Source: Erpobdella octoculata
Lineage: Eukaryota > Annelida > Clitellata > Hirudinida > Erpobdellidae
DNA: 64,000 bases
Reading direction: 5' to 3'
NCBI GenBank assembly: GCA_963978895.1
Contig: OZ022247.1
Span: 13,952,972 to 14,016,971, forward strand
A program made the position numbers and the translations under genes. Positions 11,036 through 22,700 of the stretch are shown in pieces; the stretch's first letter is position 1; every line of letters starts with the position of its first letter. The notes below the pieces were generated by a model that worked only from the letters and a program-made list of their open reading frames with translations, was not told the DNA's origin and searched no databases.

Positions 11036-11200
11036 AGGTTTTATATGATAATAATAATTTATTTATATAGTGCCAGGAAAGTCTGAAGCGCTTAAAATGT
11101 CAGCAATTAATCGGTTCCTCCTCACGCTCAGGTAGATACGCCTCGAATCGTCATCCTGGTTATGGGTCCAGAATCAGATTTGACTGACGTCATGGCGATG
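11036..11200 (+). repeat. SINE-like fragment (TTTATTTATATAGTGCC type)
   Basis: The AATAATAATTTATTTATATA followed by GTGCCAGGAAAGTCTGAAGC and GCTTAAAATG resembles the terminal part of dispersed SINEs common in marine invertebrates, where a similar ATTTATATAGCGC word precedes a short body. No pol III boxes are visible here, so only a fragment is claimed. Confidence 0.35.
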
Positions 11201-11288
11201 CATACTATAGAAATGATCCCTAAAAGTATGATATAATATAGACATTCAATATATTCATAATAGTGATTAAAAAGAAAGAAATTGAAAC

Positions 11289-11353
11289 CTTTCTGTTTGC
11301 AGAACATTGACTAGTGCATCCACCGACTGTGACCCAACCTCATATCTAAATTT
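11289..11353 (-). CDS. USO1: USO1/p115 exon 3
   Basis: The acceptor TTGATTTGTAG (minus strand) is followed by 65 bp beginning in phase 0: KFRYEVGSQSVDALVNVLQ and TE, with two bases of Arg carried over. The donor is GTTTCAAT. It aligns with p115 KYRLEVGIQAMEHLIHVLQT. A weaker upstream acceptor choice (TTTAG before ATATGAG) would break phase with exon 2, so the earlier acceptor was chosen. Intron 2 upstream is 13.4 kb and holds the R2-like LINE, the hAT and the nested LINE. Confidence 0.9.
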
Positions 11354-11599
11354 CTACAAATCAATAAAATTCTATTATCTACTTTCCTCAGTTATAAACA
11401 TATAATTTATATGAATTGTTGAAAATATATTTATGGAGCAAATATCACATTATTAACTTAAGACAAATGTTTTAGTTGACATATAGGCAAATATTTAAAT
11501 CTAAATTTTTGAATTTGTATAGTAAATAAATAACCACATTACTACTGATTTTTAAAAACATTATGCTAGATCACTAAAATTTACTTTAGCTTTGATGCA

Positions 11600-11740
11600 G
11601 GGCTGGGGTTGTTACTTTTTAATTGTACTGAAGTAAAAAGTAAAAGTAGTGGCACTAAATGTAACAAAGTAAAAGTAAAAAGTACTGGCAAATAAAACTA
11701 CTTAAATAAAAGTAAAAAAGTCGATTGAGTTATGGAACCA
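11600..11740 (+). repeat. Partial hAT/MITE terminus with AAGTAAAAGTA repeats
   Basis: CAGGGCTGGGGTTGTTAC is followed by a run of AAAGTAAAAGTA-type words. This layout (hAT-like CAG start plus subterminal short repeats) resembles the left end of the MITE at 59754, but the mate terminus was not found. A MULE transposase fragment follows immediately. Confidence 0.35.
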
Positions 11741-11969
11741 ACACGATTCAGCTATGAATGGTATTGCTCAAACAACGAACATAGTTGAGGGATGGCATCA
11801 CAGGCTTCATTCACTATTTCACTGTCATCATCCTACGATGTGGACGTTCCTGACAGGCATCAACCAAGACATGATGAAACCAAAGACTCTACTCCTCCAA
11901 GCAGCATCTGGTATAAAACACCCGCCCAACAAAAAATATTCTTGTCTGCAATCTCGATCATTCAACTAG
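11733..11969 (+). pseudogene. MULE transposase fragment (NIVEGWHHRL motif)
   Basis: The frame reads NGIAQTTNIVEGWHHRLHS and then PTMWTFLTGINQDM. The R/Q-T-x-N-x-x-E-G-W-H-x-x-L motif followed by a P-x-(I/M)-W block is characteristic of the region after the catalytic core of MULE-type transposases. No TIRs could be assigned and the upstream DDE part is absent. It comes from a different MULE lineage than the one at 46497 (WHHRL here, WNNGL there). Confidence 0.55.
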
Positions 11970-12189
11970 GTCAAACCAAACCGAGGTACTCGTCTTCCTC
12001 CGTGTGTTGGCTCATCTCTCATATTCATAAACTTATTGAAATTCAATTTTTTCTATATGTGTTACTGTCATTTTATGAAATATTTTGAATAACTTTGATT
12101 CTGTTTCAACACGTTTATCAGCCTTAACTTTTTTGCAATTCTGGTATTAACTATTAATTTTATGGTTTAAACCCTCATAATATTAAACG

Positions 12190-12416
12190 CAAATAGGAAT
12201 AACTGTCACCGGTATTAAACTTTGTCATGTAAAGGCTAAGGTCACAGTATTAAAAATCATCAGTAATAATATAATAGTCGCCGGGATTTACTGTCGCAAG
12301 ATTAAAAGTCATTGAGATTAAATGACGCGGGATTAAAAGTCGCAGGGATAAAAAGTCATCGGGATTAAATGTCGCGGGATCAAAAGTCCGGTATTAAATG
12401 TCGCGTTATTATAAGC
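12190..12416. repeat. Degenerate minisatellite, (GTCGCGGGATTAAAA)n-like
   Basis: About a dozen imperfect units of about 15-18 bp are built on GGGATTAAAAGTCGC / GGTATTAAATGTCGC. It has no reading frame of note. It ends where a Helitron terminus begins at 12439. Confidence 0.6.
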
Positions 12417-12438
12417 AGTGGAACCGATATATATAAAA

Positions 12439-12858
12439 CTAGCAGGCAGGGTACCTGGCATTGCCCGGGTTTTTAGAGGTTTTTCTATCGTTTTTCTCTC
12501 ACACTCCCACTCCCGTTTCCTTCCCTGCTTGCTCTCACGCTCCCGTTCTCTTTTCCCTCCCGGTCGCCTTCTTGCTCACGATCGCTTTCCCGCTCCCGGT
12601 CGCCTTCATGCTCACGATCGCTTTCCCGCTCCCGTCACTTTCTCTGTCGCTCTGTCAATTTTCGGTTCCTGCTCATTCTCCAGTTCCTGTTTCCGCTCGC
12701 TTTCCCACTCTGCTCATTTGGTGACCGATTTCATTTTTTTTTTCACAAAAACCTTTTCCCATTGACTCTCAAGGTTTTGTGAAAATTTCATTACGATCGG
12801 ATAAATGGTGTAGCATAAAGTACATACAGACAACCTCATTTATATATATATATATATA
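12439..12858 (-). mobile_element. Helitron-type element with G-rich internal array (minus orientation)
   Basis: Read on the minus strand, the 3' end is CCGGGCAATGCCAGGTACCC followed by TGCCTGCTAG. It terminates in CTAG next to a T, with a GC-rich hairpin-capable stretch just inside, as in Helitrons. The body is a tandem array of GGGAAGCGACCGGGAGC-like units. The 5' side has ATTTATCCGATCGTAATG and TATATATATAAATG, the same 5' module as other copies in this window. The exact 5' TC is not visible because another copy abuts at about 12858. Confidence 0.6.
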
Positions 12859-13050
12859 CCCGGGGTTTTTAGAGGTTTTTCTATCGTTTTTCTCTCTTGC
12901 TCCCGTTCCCTTCACCGCTTGCTCTCCCGCTCCCGGTCGCTTTCCCGTTCCCGGTCGCTTTCCCGCTCTCGGTCGCTTTCCCGCTCCAGCTTGCTCTCAT
13001 CTTCCTGGTCACTTTTCCTGCTCGCTCTTTCGCACACAGTGGGTTTTCCG

Positions 13051-13083
<33 letters not shown>

Positions 13084-13183
13084 ACTTACAACCGCTGACC
13101 AAAAGGTTTTTTTCCACACAAACCACCAGCTGGTTATCTCCCATAAGTTTGCAAATTTCAATAAAATCGGTTCATTTCATTTG

Positions 13184-13189
<6 letters not shown>
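12859..13189 (-). mobile_element. Second Helitron-derived copy, truncated
   Basis: On the plus strand, CCCGGGGTTTTTAGAGGTTT begins the copy. A run of TCCCGCTCCCGGTCGCTT-type units follows, then a (TA)n at 13056-13081. The terminal CTAG is missing, so it is truncated or overwritten by the (TA)n at its edge. ORFs across the array (12881-13144 minus and others) are by-products of the repeat. Confidence 0.5.

Positions 13190-13232
<43 letters not shown>
13188..13232. repeat. (TA)n microsatellite at the 5' edge of the R2/NeSL-like LINE
   Basis: An uninterrupted TA run. The LINE-derived sequence starts directly after it. Confidence 0.85.
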
Positions 13233-13236
<4 letters not shown>

Positions 13237-16200
13237 GCATTTAGCTACGACAACAAAATCGAATTTATGTCCCCAGAGCTCCAACCGAAAGAAGGGGAGA
13301 ATGATGATCTCACAATTGGACCTACGGTCATCGACCTTGCACTTCCAACGAACCCTAATGGGGGAACACTTCATGAGTGTGTGTGGTAGAAGTTTCACGA
13401 CAAGCCGCGGTATGAAGGTTCACCGTACGAAGGTGGGTTGCCTGCTAAAAACTATACAGGATCATCGTACTGTAGCAAGTTTTGCTGCAGGTAAAACGCC
13501 GGACCAAGTTGGGCCGGAAGCCAACCACAGCCCCGACAGGTACCACGATCCTGCTAGTGATGAGAACATGCAACCTCGAGCTAGAATCAATTTCCCCGCT
13601 TCTGCTAACAAAGCGGATAGTCGAAGCTCGACGATATACTTAAGTTTCTCAAAGTGCAGATGAAAGAACTTCCAATGTTTCAAGTGAACAATCTAACTGA
13701 CACCATTTACAACAAGTGTTTAGAGATGTTCGGTTCCAAGGAAAAAGTTCTCGCGGACAGAGGCGAGAAAAAAACTCATATTTCAAGGCAACAACGAGAG
13801 ATTGTTAGACTCAAAAAAGAAAAAAACGACTTCGACAACAGTGGAGGAGAGCTCCAGACCACGAGAAACCAAGGCTCTCAGCATTACGACATGATTTGAG
13901 GCAACGATTGAGTGCACTCTTGCGAGCAGAACGTTTGCGAGTAAAGAAAAAAGAACAAAGGAAGGCAAGATTCCAGTTTGTCAGAGATCCATTCCGTTAT
14001 GGTAAAAGCTTGCTCGATCCTCCAAAGTCAGGTACTCTGCAAGTCAGTAAAGAGCAGCTTGATCATCACTTTCGAGCTGCTTTCATTGATCCCTTGGGTG
14101 ACAAAGAACTAGCTGAAAGATCAGATCTTCCAGAGATTCCTCTTCCAAAGGTTTTCTTCAACGAGAGAATGATTTCAGTTTTCGACATTACCCAATTCCT
14201 TCGAAAAACAATAAATAGATCTGATCCAGGACCAAATGGTGTACCATACCTAATGTATAAGAAATGTCCAGGTGTGTTGAAAGTTTTACACTCAGTGCCC
14301 AAGTCTGCTTGGACATCCGGGTCTGTTGATAGAGAGTGGCAAAAAGCTGAAGTCATTTTCATACCAAAAGAGAAAGATTCAAGCGACATAAAGCAGTTCA
14401 GACCAATTTCTCTTCTTAATGTTGAAGGAAAAATATTTTTTGCTGTGCTTGCCAAGAGGCTGACGAGCTATCTAACTCAAAACAATTACATAGACAAGTC
14501 GATTCAGAAAGGAGGAATTCCTGGTGTTCCATGTTGCATCGAGCATTCTACCATGATATGGGATTCTATAAAAAGAGCAAAGCGAAACCGACTCAGTTTG
14601 CATGTCGTTTGGCTTGATCTTGCAAACGCATAATGGAGCGGTTCGTCACCAGCTGATTTGGAGAGCTTTGACGATGCACCATGTTCCAAAGTTCGTTGTG
14701 GATATTCTACGACAGTATTTTCAAGATTTTCAACTGAGATTATCGACAAAGACATGTTCGACCGAATGGTTTCGTCTTCAGGTCGGTATCGCCATGGGGT
14801 GCTTTATTTCTCCCATATTGTTCGTGTTAGCAATGCAGCTACTTCTAAATTCAGTTGGTGCAAGGGTAGAAGATGTTTATGTTGGTCGAGGTATTTTCAT
14901 GCAACCTGAGAGCTTTCATGGAAGACACAACAATTGTTTTGAATAAATGTATTTCAATGAGACGAACTCTCGATGTTTTCAGCGATTTACTCAAATGGTG
15001 CGGAATGAGTTTTAAAGCATCTAAATCGAGAAGTCTTTCCCTACGTCACGGTTAACGATGAACCGGTGAAAAGTCTCGGGAGATGGTACTGTAAATCCCT
15101 GAATGATGTTGATCAGGGTGTTTCTATTCTCCAGATGGCAACTGTCTCCATGGAAAGTATTAATGCTGCTCCGCTTCAGAGCAGGTTCAAAGTGTGCAAT
15201 TTGTTTTAGTGCCAAGACTGCTTTGGCTACGACGGTCTATGAAATTGGGTTACAAGTTGTGGAGAAACTAGAAAGAAAGATAGCTCGTTTTACACGCCAA
15301 TGGTTGGGACTTCCTCCGGGATTGACGTCTGTGGCTCTCTAAAGCAGAACCGCCAAGCTGAGACTTCCATTGCTGTCTTTTATTGAGGATTTCAAGATCA
15401 GCAAACTGAGAGCTCAAATGATGCTCAATAATTCAACAGATCAGAGAGTCGCTGAGGTAAAACCAACTATAGTCTCAGGAACCAAATGGAATGCTAGAGT
15501 TGAAATAGAGAATGCCACAGTTTCTCTTCAGTGGACTGAAAGAACTGGAGCAGTTCAGTTGGGGTGGCATGGTGTCAGATGGAATCACCATGTCTGGTGG
15601 TCCAAGAGAAATCAAACTTTATTGTTCAGGACAGACGGCAAGCAATAGAAAGCGAGAGAGTTGTGAAGAGCGCACAATTGTCACAGCAAGGCGACTGGAC
15701 CAGGTGGGAGGAGACAGTTCAGCGGTCTCTCTCATGGGAAGATATATGGCACTATGCTCCAGTGCGGCTATCGTTCCTCATTAGATCAATGTATGATCAG
15801 CTGCCAACAGCCAGCAATTTAAATAAATGGAAATTGCTTGAGAACGACGAGTGTCAGCTCTGCGGTCAGTCGCAGTCAGTGATCCATATTCTTTCTTCCT
15901 GTTCCTACTCCCTTTCTCATAGAAGATACATGTGGTGCCACAACCTCGTTCTCCAAAAGCTGCTGGTTTTTGTAAAAGAGGCCTGCCGAAAAGCAAACTC
16001 AATGGAGGTGAAACCTAGGAGGAGGATTTATTTTTTGAGAGAGGGTTTGTCGCAGCTGATTCGCCCAAGAAGAACCATCACTCAGGGAGAGAACATCTTC
16101 CATGCAGCTAACGACTGGAAGGTTTCTGCTGATCTGAAAGCTGAAAAGTGCTTTCGAGTTTCAATAAAAGAAAGTGGGAAAAAACCAGACATAGTTGTTT

Positions 16201-16880
16201 TTTCAAGTCTGGCCAAGACGTTTCTTCTTATCAAGTTGACGGTGCCGTGGGAGAGCAACATGGAGGCCAGTAACATCATGAAGCTAGAAAGATACAAAGA
16301 ATTGGTGTTAGATTTGGAAGCGAATGGCTCAAGAGCGGAGCTTTTTGCTGTTGAAGTCAGAGCGCGCGGTTTGATTGGCAAGTCTTTGCTGAAATTGCTG
16401 CGGGCCTTGGGAATGTCTAACAGAGAGCGAACTTGCGCTATTAAACAAATTTCTGAAGCAGCAGAATCGGCTTCATTCTGGATTTGGTCTCAAAGAGAGA
16501 AAAAAGAATTTCCAAATTTAGAAGCCGCTCTCCCCACTCTGCAAGAATAAAAGTGCTTCGTCTTTGTTTACGTGGCGATATTAAGTTCCGCTACGAGAGC
16601 GAGGCCGTTCCGTCGTCGAAAGTTTCTCAGTTGAATAGTCCTAATTTCTTCAATGTTGCGAGTTTGTTTGTATTGAACATGTATGTTGAATATCTGCCAT
16701 GCTGCAAGGAAGGAGAGAAATTCGTTGTTGATAAAGATTGACATTTTCTGCCGGAGGACGTTTGTCAGTCGAACGTGGCTCACCCCCCCCCCTAGAACGT
16801 CAAGAAATTAAAGATCCGAAACGTTTGCTTGAAGGGGGGTTTTCTTCTGATGACCTCCGCAGAAAAGCTCTTCAAGAGTC
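13233..16880 (+). mobile_element. Site-specific-type LINE with restriction-like endonuclease (R2/NeSL/Hero-like), decayed
   Basis: This is one non-LTR element read 5' to 3' on the plus strand. It has an N-terminal zinc-finger-like motif, a reverse transcriptase, a CCHC knuckle and a C-terminal PD-(D/E)xK-type endonuclease. That architecture defines the RLE class and not the APE class. The left edge abuts (TA)n and the right edge abuts (CA)n/(TA)n, so a microsatellite target is plausible. Several frameshifts and stops make it non-functional. It lies in USO1 intron 2, antisense to that gene. Confidence 0.8.
13336..16549 (+). pseudogene. RLE-LINE polyprotein: zinc finger, reverse transcriptase, CCHC, PD-(D/E)xK endonuclease
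   Basis: The frame changes several times. 13360-13445 gives a finger-like VCGRSFTTSRGMKVHRTKVG. 13654-13960 gives the basic pre-RT region (ISRQQREIVRLKKEKND). 13896-14633 gives the RT N-terminal half (NRSDPGPNGVPYLMYKK, FRPISLLNVEGKIFFAVLAK). 14634-14925 continues it (VGIAMGCFISPILFVLAMQL). 14903-15050 holds the active-site region, but reads AFMEDTTIVL where the family has FMDDT, so one catalytic Asp is Glu. 15620-16549 gives CQLCGQSQSVIHILSSC and the endonuclease KPDIVVFSSLAKTFLLIKLT, in which the usual Glu of (I)ELTVP is Lys. The RT copies RNA onto nicked target DNA and the RLE makes the nick. Both are predicted dead here. Confidence 0.8.
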
Positions 16881-17029
<149 letters not shown>

Positions 17030-17084
17030 TAAGCATATAGGAGATGAACGAATTATCACTTCAGATGCAAAGATGGACTCTAAA

Positions 17085-17420
17085 ACAATATAGTCTTCTG
17101 AATTTTCTGATAGATTGAAAGATCAGAAGATTCAGAAGACTCACGTGATCTACAATCTATTTTTATCTCCATTGTCCTTTCCACTTTCACTATTAATTTG
17201 CTAAAAATGTTGTTCTATTGCTGTGCTAGAAGTTGTTAAAATACTAATATAATAATAATTATTCTTTTCAAGTATCAACGGAAATTCATTTAACTAATTC
17301 TATAAGCTACTGCATAATGCAAACAAATACTATCAGTAGCACTATATTTTTTTAGACAGCTAGATGTACTGAAACAAAACGAATACAACTCATTTCAAGC
17401 GTTTTTGAAAAAAATAATAA
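17085..17420 (+). repeat. Diverged fragment of the copy-A hAT family, with a small hairpin
   Basis: 17147-17410 follows the right arm of the element at 1859-4462 (about 3890-4175): AATCTATTTTTATCTCCATT, GCTAAAAATGTTGTTCT, AGATGTACTGAAAC. At 17090-17140, AGTCTTCTGAATTTTCTGA is mirrored by TCAGAAGATTCAGAAGACT, a 19-bp-arm hairpin with a 12-base loop. It has no coding capacity. Confidence 0.55.
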
Positions 17421-17829
17421 GACTTGAAGCTCTGCAGCTTGATCTAGAAAAGTTTCCACAACAACAGCCACCACTGTAAACCAGTCGGCATGATTACCGG
17501 TCGTTCTTGCCTCAGGTCAGCGTCATCTGGTGATCTGTTTGTGCCAGCCACCCAGTGATATTTTAGTTATGAAAATCGTTTTAGTTAGTTTTGACTGAAG
17601 CCTTTTTTTTATTTAGTTTTCTTAAATGCAATTATATTAGTTTCTATATAGTTTCAGTGCTATCATTCTAGTTTAGTTTAGTTATTATTAGTTTATTCCG
17701 ACACAATTGAAATTTTTGCTCATATATTTTTATTTCATTATAAGAAACATTAACTGTCCATGTCAGCAAGTAGATCTTGGTTTACTTTCAACCAAGCACG
17801 CATATTTAATGATTTTTTTCATCCTGTTG

Positions 17830-19420
17830 CATCTGCCAGCTGTCAAGATCCCACAAACTTAAAAAAGTCGCTCCACAAAAGCTTGCGAGGCTGGTGCCGA
17901 TATCAGATCCAGCGCAATCAGAGGAAGGACTGAAGTATTCAACTGCTGCTCTGGCACCAGAACTCAATTGAGGAGAGGCTGTAGTCATATCGGGATGAGC
18001 TGACTTCTTTAATATATTGAGTGAGATGGTATTTTAGCAGTACACCATCCACATCAAGAGCCACTTGCCTTGTTGACTGTCCAGCCAGTTTTGCTGAAAG
18101 CAGGGGAAAATCTTTCATCGTTGAGTGGACTGTCGACAATTGTTGTTGACTTGATGACTGCTTTTGTAGATAGGGTTGGAATTTAACCTATACACATAAA
18201 ATATGTTTCAACTTAAAACATTTTATTAAAAAAATAAATCAAGACAATTCAAACAAATTTGAAATCATAAATCACAATTGATTGAATACCCACCTCATTA
18301 AGAATAAATTCTTGAGCTGCTTCACACATATTTGCTAAGCAACATATTTGCCAAGCAACTTGCAGCTGGAAGTGCCATAAAATCATTGCAGGATGGGTCA
18401 CGCAAGCAACTGAAACGTGAGTTGATTTCCTCCAGCATGGCTTTTGTCACAGCTTTTGGAGTGTTACAACTTTGAAGATGATACTCAAGCTCCAACAATA
18501 CAGGAATGACATAAGATAGTGACCTACTGTCACTCTGGAGTTTGTCCGTCTGTTCAGCAAATGGTTTTAGTAAATCATATAGTTCCTCCAATCTGACCCA
18601 TTCACTTACAAGAAGTGTATCTAACTTCAGGTCAGTCAAAATATTATTTACTGCTTCTTTTAAAAAAATAAGTCGCTGAATCATTCGGTAAGTACTATTC
18701 CAACGTGCGATGTTGTCGGATAGAAGAATCTTACCTGTTTTATTCTTCAACTTTCCAACTGACACGCTTGAATTTTTAATTTTGTTTATAACCTGGCAAA
18801 CTTTATTAAAAGATTGCTATAATGACTATAGGCTTTTTTAACTATCAGTTAAATTGTATGGGCAATGCACATAAGCCTCTGATAAGGTAGAATGTTCTTT
18901 ATGTCAGCAAGCTCAATTTGCTGGATGTCAGATGGATCATTATCTTCATCTTCACTTTCCTCTTTAGCATCATCGATGTCATTATTGCTAAGAATACTGC
19001 TATTATTAATTATTTCACATTCATCAAAAACTGTTTCCTCACTTTCATCGCATTCAATTTGATTGTGCAATTCTTGATCATTTAACAAGCGAACTGCCTT
19101 AACCATGTTGGAACCAATATCAGTGACAATCATCAAAATGTCGCTACTCTTTAATGACCACTTCTGCATACACTGTTCTAGGTGCTCTGCTAACATTTCT
19201 CCCGTATGTGGGTGCTGTAATTGAATTATCTCAAGGACAGCATGTCTGACTTTTAAAGCATTTGTATAAAAAAAACAGGCAGATACTCCAAGAAAAGATG
19301 CTGTCAAATTCGTTGAAGACCACCCATCAAGGCAGATAGTGACTTTTCGAGCTTTCCTGATAATTTGCTTTAACCGTTTTTGACCTACATTCCAGTGTTC
19401 CAATATGAGCTTCTGTATTT
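17830..19420 (-). pseudogene. hAT transposase, catalytic core and hATC domain (3' part)
   Basis: 19403-18849 encodes VTICLDGWSS (first catalytic Asp), ILMIVTDIGSNMVKA (second Asp) and the C-x-x-H block CIAHTI. 18765-18322 encodes ARWNSTYRMIQRL and ELEYHLQSC, the insertion/alpha region of hAT. At 17905-17835, ALDLISAPASQAFVERLF followed by VCGILTAGRCNRM is the hATC dimerisation signature. These pieces are in different frames with a few frameshifts, so the transposase is inactive. Its N-terminus lies on the far side of the nested LINE (23130-23814). Confidence 0.8.
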
Positions 19421-19543
19421 TTGCTGACCCTAAAAAATTTTCTAAAAATTATAAAAAAAAACCAAACTATCCTTATGTAAATAAAGATTTTTTTATATAA
19501 AAACATTCAAACAGAAAAAATTCAGAAATAGATAGTTAAACCT

Positions 19544-19783
19544 CGCATACTCAAAACTCGCAGACTAGGAAAAGACAATGTCAAAATCTGTGTCACGCTA
19601 AACAGTCCTGATGATGTAAAAGATCTTCTCTCTTCTGCGGTCATACTTAGAAGCTCTTCTGAAGTCAAATTTCGCCAAGTTTACATAAACAGGGACTTAA
19701 CTCGTATTCAAGCGGAGGAGGCCTACAAAAGGCGGTGTGCTAAAAGAGAATCTCGACAGCCTTTTCCATCTGCATCCTCCTGA
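19544..19783 (+). CDS. LINE ORF1 C-terminal fragment
   Basis: The frame is open from the truncation point: RILKTRRLGKDNVKICVTL, ILRSSSEVKFRQVYINRD and LTRIQAEEAYKRRCAKRE, then stop at 19781-19783. The LG(K)…V…VYI..DLT…(E)R layout matches the C-terminal domain of the nucleic-acid-binding ORF1 proteins of CR1/Jockey-type LINEs. ORF1p normally coats element RNA. The N-terminal part is lost by 5' truncation. It overlaps the ORF2 start by about 47 bp. Confidence 0.6.
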   Translation, partial: RILKTRRLGKDNVKICVTLNSPDDVKDLLSSAVILRSSSEVKFRQVYINRDLTRIQAEEAYKRRCAKRESRQPFPSASS

Positions 19784-22700
19784 AAAGTCTACAACTTTAA
19801 CACCAACAAATATGACAAGTCTGCATAACGAGTTAGGAGAAATGAAGGAAGTCTTTTGTTTATTTGACAGACACATTGATCCAGATCAGCATTTTTTATA
19901 TCAATTTTACGATCCAGTTACATATTTAACACCAGATAATCTTTCCAATTTAATTAAAAACTCAACCAATAAGAAATTATCATTCCTTCATGTAAATTGC
20001 AGAAGTCTCGTACATAAAGTTCAAGATTTAATCTTACTAATGCACATGTCCTCAGCTAAAATTGTAGCTGTAACTGAAACCTGGCTAAATAAAGAAAACT
20101 CTGACAGTATATTCATCCCACACTACAATTTTTTTTCAAAACCTCGTGAGGGTAAAAAAGGTGGGGGTGTGGGTTTTTTCATCGATGCTTCTATCGCCTG
20201 CTCCATTTTGGTCCACAAGGACAAAAATTTACTAATCTCTTCATTCGAATCGTTACTGGTTTCCTTTAATTGTAATAATAAAAAATTTATTGCTGGGGTG
20301 ATATATCGACCACCAAACTCAAATTTACAAACTTTTCTTGACGAATTGAATCTTTTATTAACTTCCATTGATCACCATAACACTACTATTCTACTGCTGG
20401 GTGACTTTAACATAAATTTGTTAGATGAAGTTCATGCTTCTCTTGTTTCTGATTTTTTGAACACATTTGCATCTCATTTATTGTTTCCTGCTTTTATAAA
20501 ACCAACACGGAAAAGTTCTACGACAGCAACAGCAATCGACAATATCTTCACAAACTTCCCTCTTCAAAATACGCTCTCAAAGATACTGATTGATGATTTG
20601 TCTGACCATTTTCCACTTTACCTTTCTCTTGATCTTGCTTTTCAAATAACCATTTCTAAAGATCAAAAAAACTTCAAAAGACAATTTAAAAACAGTAATT
20701 TGTTCCATGTTAAATTAACTAACAAAGATTGGACTGAAGTCATTCAACAAGGTGAAAATGGTAAAGTGACATCTGCTTATTCATTATTTGTGAAAGAATA
20801 TCTCCTTGCATATAATTTCTGTTTTCCTCTAGAGAAACCCAGACAGAAAAAAGTAAAATTTGACCATGAATGGATGAACTTTACACTTTTCAGACACTGC
20901 CGTAAAAAGAACATTCTCTATCGTAATTTTTTAAAACACCCATCAGAAGAAAATAGAAGAAAATTCATAACTTGTCGCAATAAATTTAAATCCTTAAAAA
21001 CAACCACAATCAAACAACACTACTCTTCTAAATTTGAATCTTATGAAGGTAATATTAATGCAATCTGGAAATTGATAAAGAATTTACTAGGCCAATTCAA
21101 ATCAAAAGAGCATCAGGAAAATTTTCTCACAAATGATGGATCCGAAATAAGTTCACCTTCTCTGATTGCTGATATGTTTAACAAGTATTTCTCAAACATT
21201 GGGTCAAGCCTTGCAAAACAAATTCACTCTCAGGGTTCTTATTTCACTGACTTCCTCAAGAACCAAGTGGTCGATTCCATGAATGTCACACCAGTAACAT
21301 CAACTGAAATCCTCAAAATTGCAAAAAGTTTAAAAACATCTAGAAGTTGTGGTCCAGATGGTATTGATCCTCTAATAGCAAGTCAATCTATCCAACTAAT
21401 TGTCTCTCCTCTAACATCTCTGATCAATAGTTCCCTAACATTTGGAATATTTCCTGACCAATTGAAAATTGCTAAAGTTGTTCCACTTCATAAATCCGGT
21501 GAAAAAAATAATGTAACAAATTATCGGCCCATTTCAATATTATCTTATTTTTCCAAATTCTTTGAAAAAGTTATGCACACAAGATTATACAGTTACCTAT
21601 CAAAGTTTTCTCTCCTTTCACCATACCAATATGGATTTAGAAAAAACCACTCCACATACATGCCACTAGTTGTTCTTCAATCCAAAATCGCTGAAGCTCT
21701 AGATCAAGGAAACTTTGGCATTGGCCTATTCCTAGACCTTGCAAAAGCATTTGACACTGTAAATCATGAAATATTATTGAAGAAACTTGAGTACTATGGA
21801 GTCCGGGGAGTTCCTCTTGACTGGTTTCGGGATTACATGAAGAACCGATCACAATATGTCTGCTACAACAATGTGTTATCACAATCTTTACCCATCAACT
21901 GTGGCATACCACAGGGCTCTATATTGGGTCCACTCCTATTTATTATATATATCAATGACTTACCTTTAATTTCTAACCTGTTCAGTTTTTCTTTATTTGC
22001 TGATGACACTAGTCTGTTTGCTTCTGGTGACAATTTGAACATTTTATTTGACAACGTTAATAATGGTCTCATATGTATTTATGATTGGTTTTGTGCCAAT
22101 AAGCTTTCTTTAAATGTAAAAAAAACCAACTATATCATATTTCATCCAAAGAGTAAATCTATTATTACAAAGTCATCTCTCAGCATTTCTGGTGTTTCTA
22201 TTACCCGTGTCACCTCATATAGATTTTTAGGTGTGTTTCTTGATCAACATTTAACATGGACTGATCACATTAAGCATGTTAAATCTAAAGTTTCTAAGTA
22301 CATTGGAATTATGTATAGATTACGTCGTTTTATAGACACAAAAACTTGTATTATGTTGTATTATGCATTTGTCTTTCCCTATATTTCTTACTGCAATATT
22401 GTTTGGGCTTCTAATTACCCAACTCGTCTTCTTTCTTTACACATTTTGCTCAAACGACTCATCCGTAATATTTTTTTTTTACATCCTCTTTCTTCTTGTA
22501 AGTCAAAATTTACTGAACATAAGCTTTTAAACATTTATCAAGTCAATCTGTTTCAAATTGGTTCTTTTATGTATAAATATTCTAATTCTACTCTACCTCA
22601 ATCCTTTCATGATTTCTTCTTAAAGTCGTCCGATATTCATACCCATTTTTTGCGATCATCTAATCTTTTCCGTCCAGAATTTGCAAACACAAGACTAAAA

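Noticed and set aside
12418..13244. Several 80-300 aa ORFs on both strands (Pro/Leu/Phe or Gly/Lys rich)
   Set aside because: They are produced by the 18-bp Helitron array and TA microsatellites; no domain and no codon logic.
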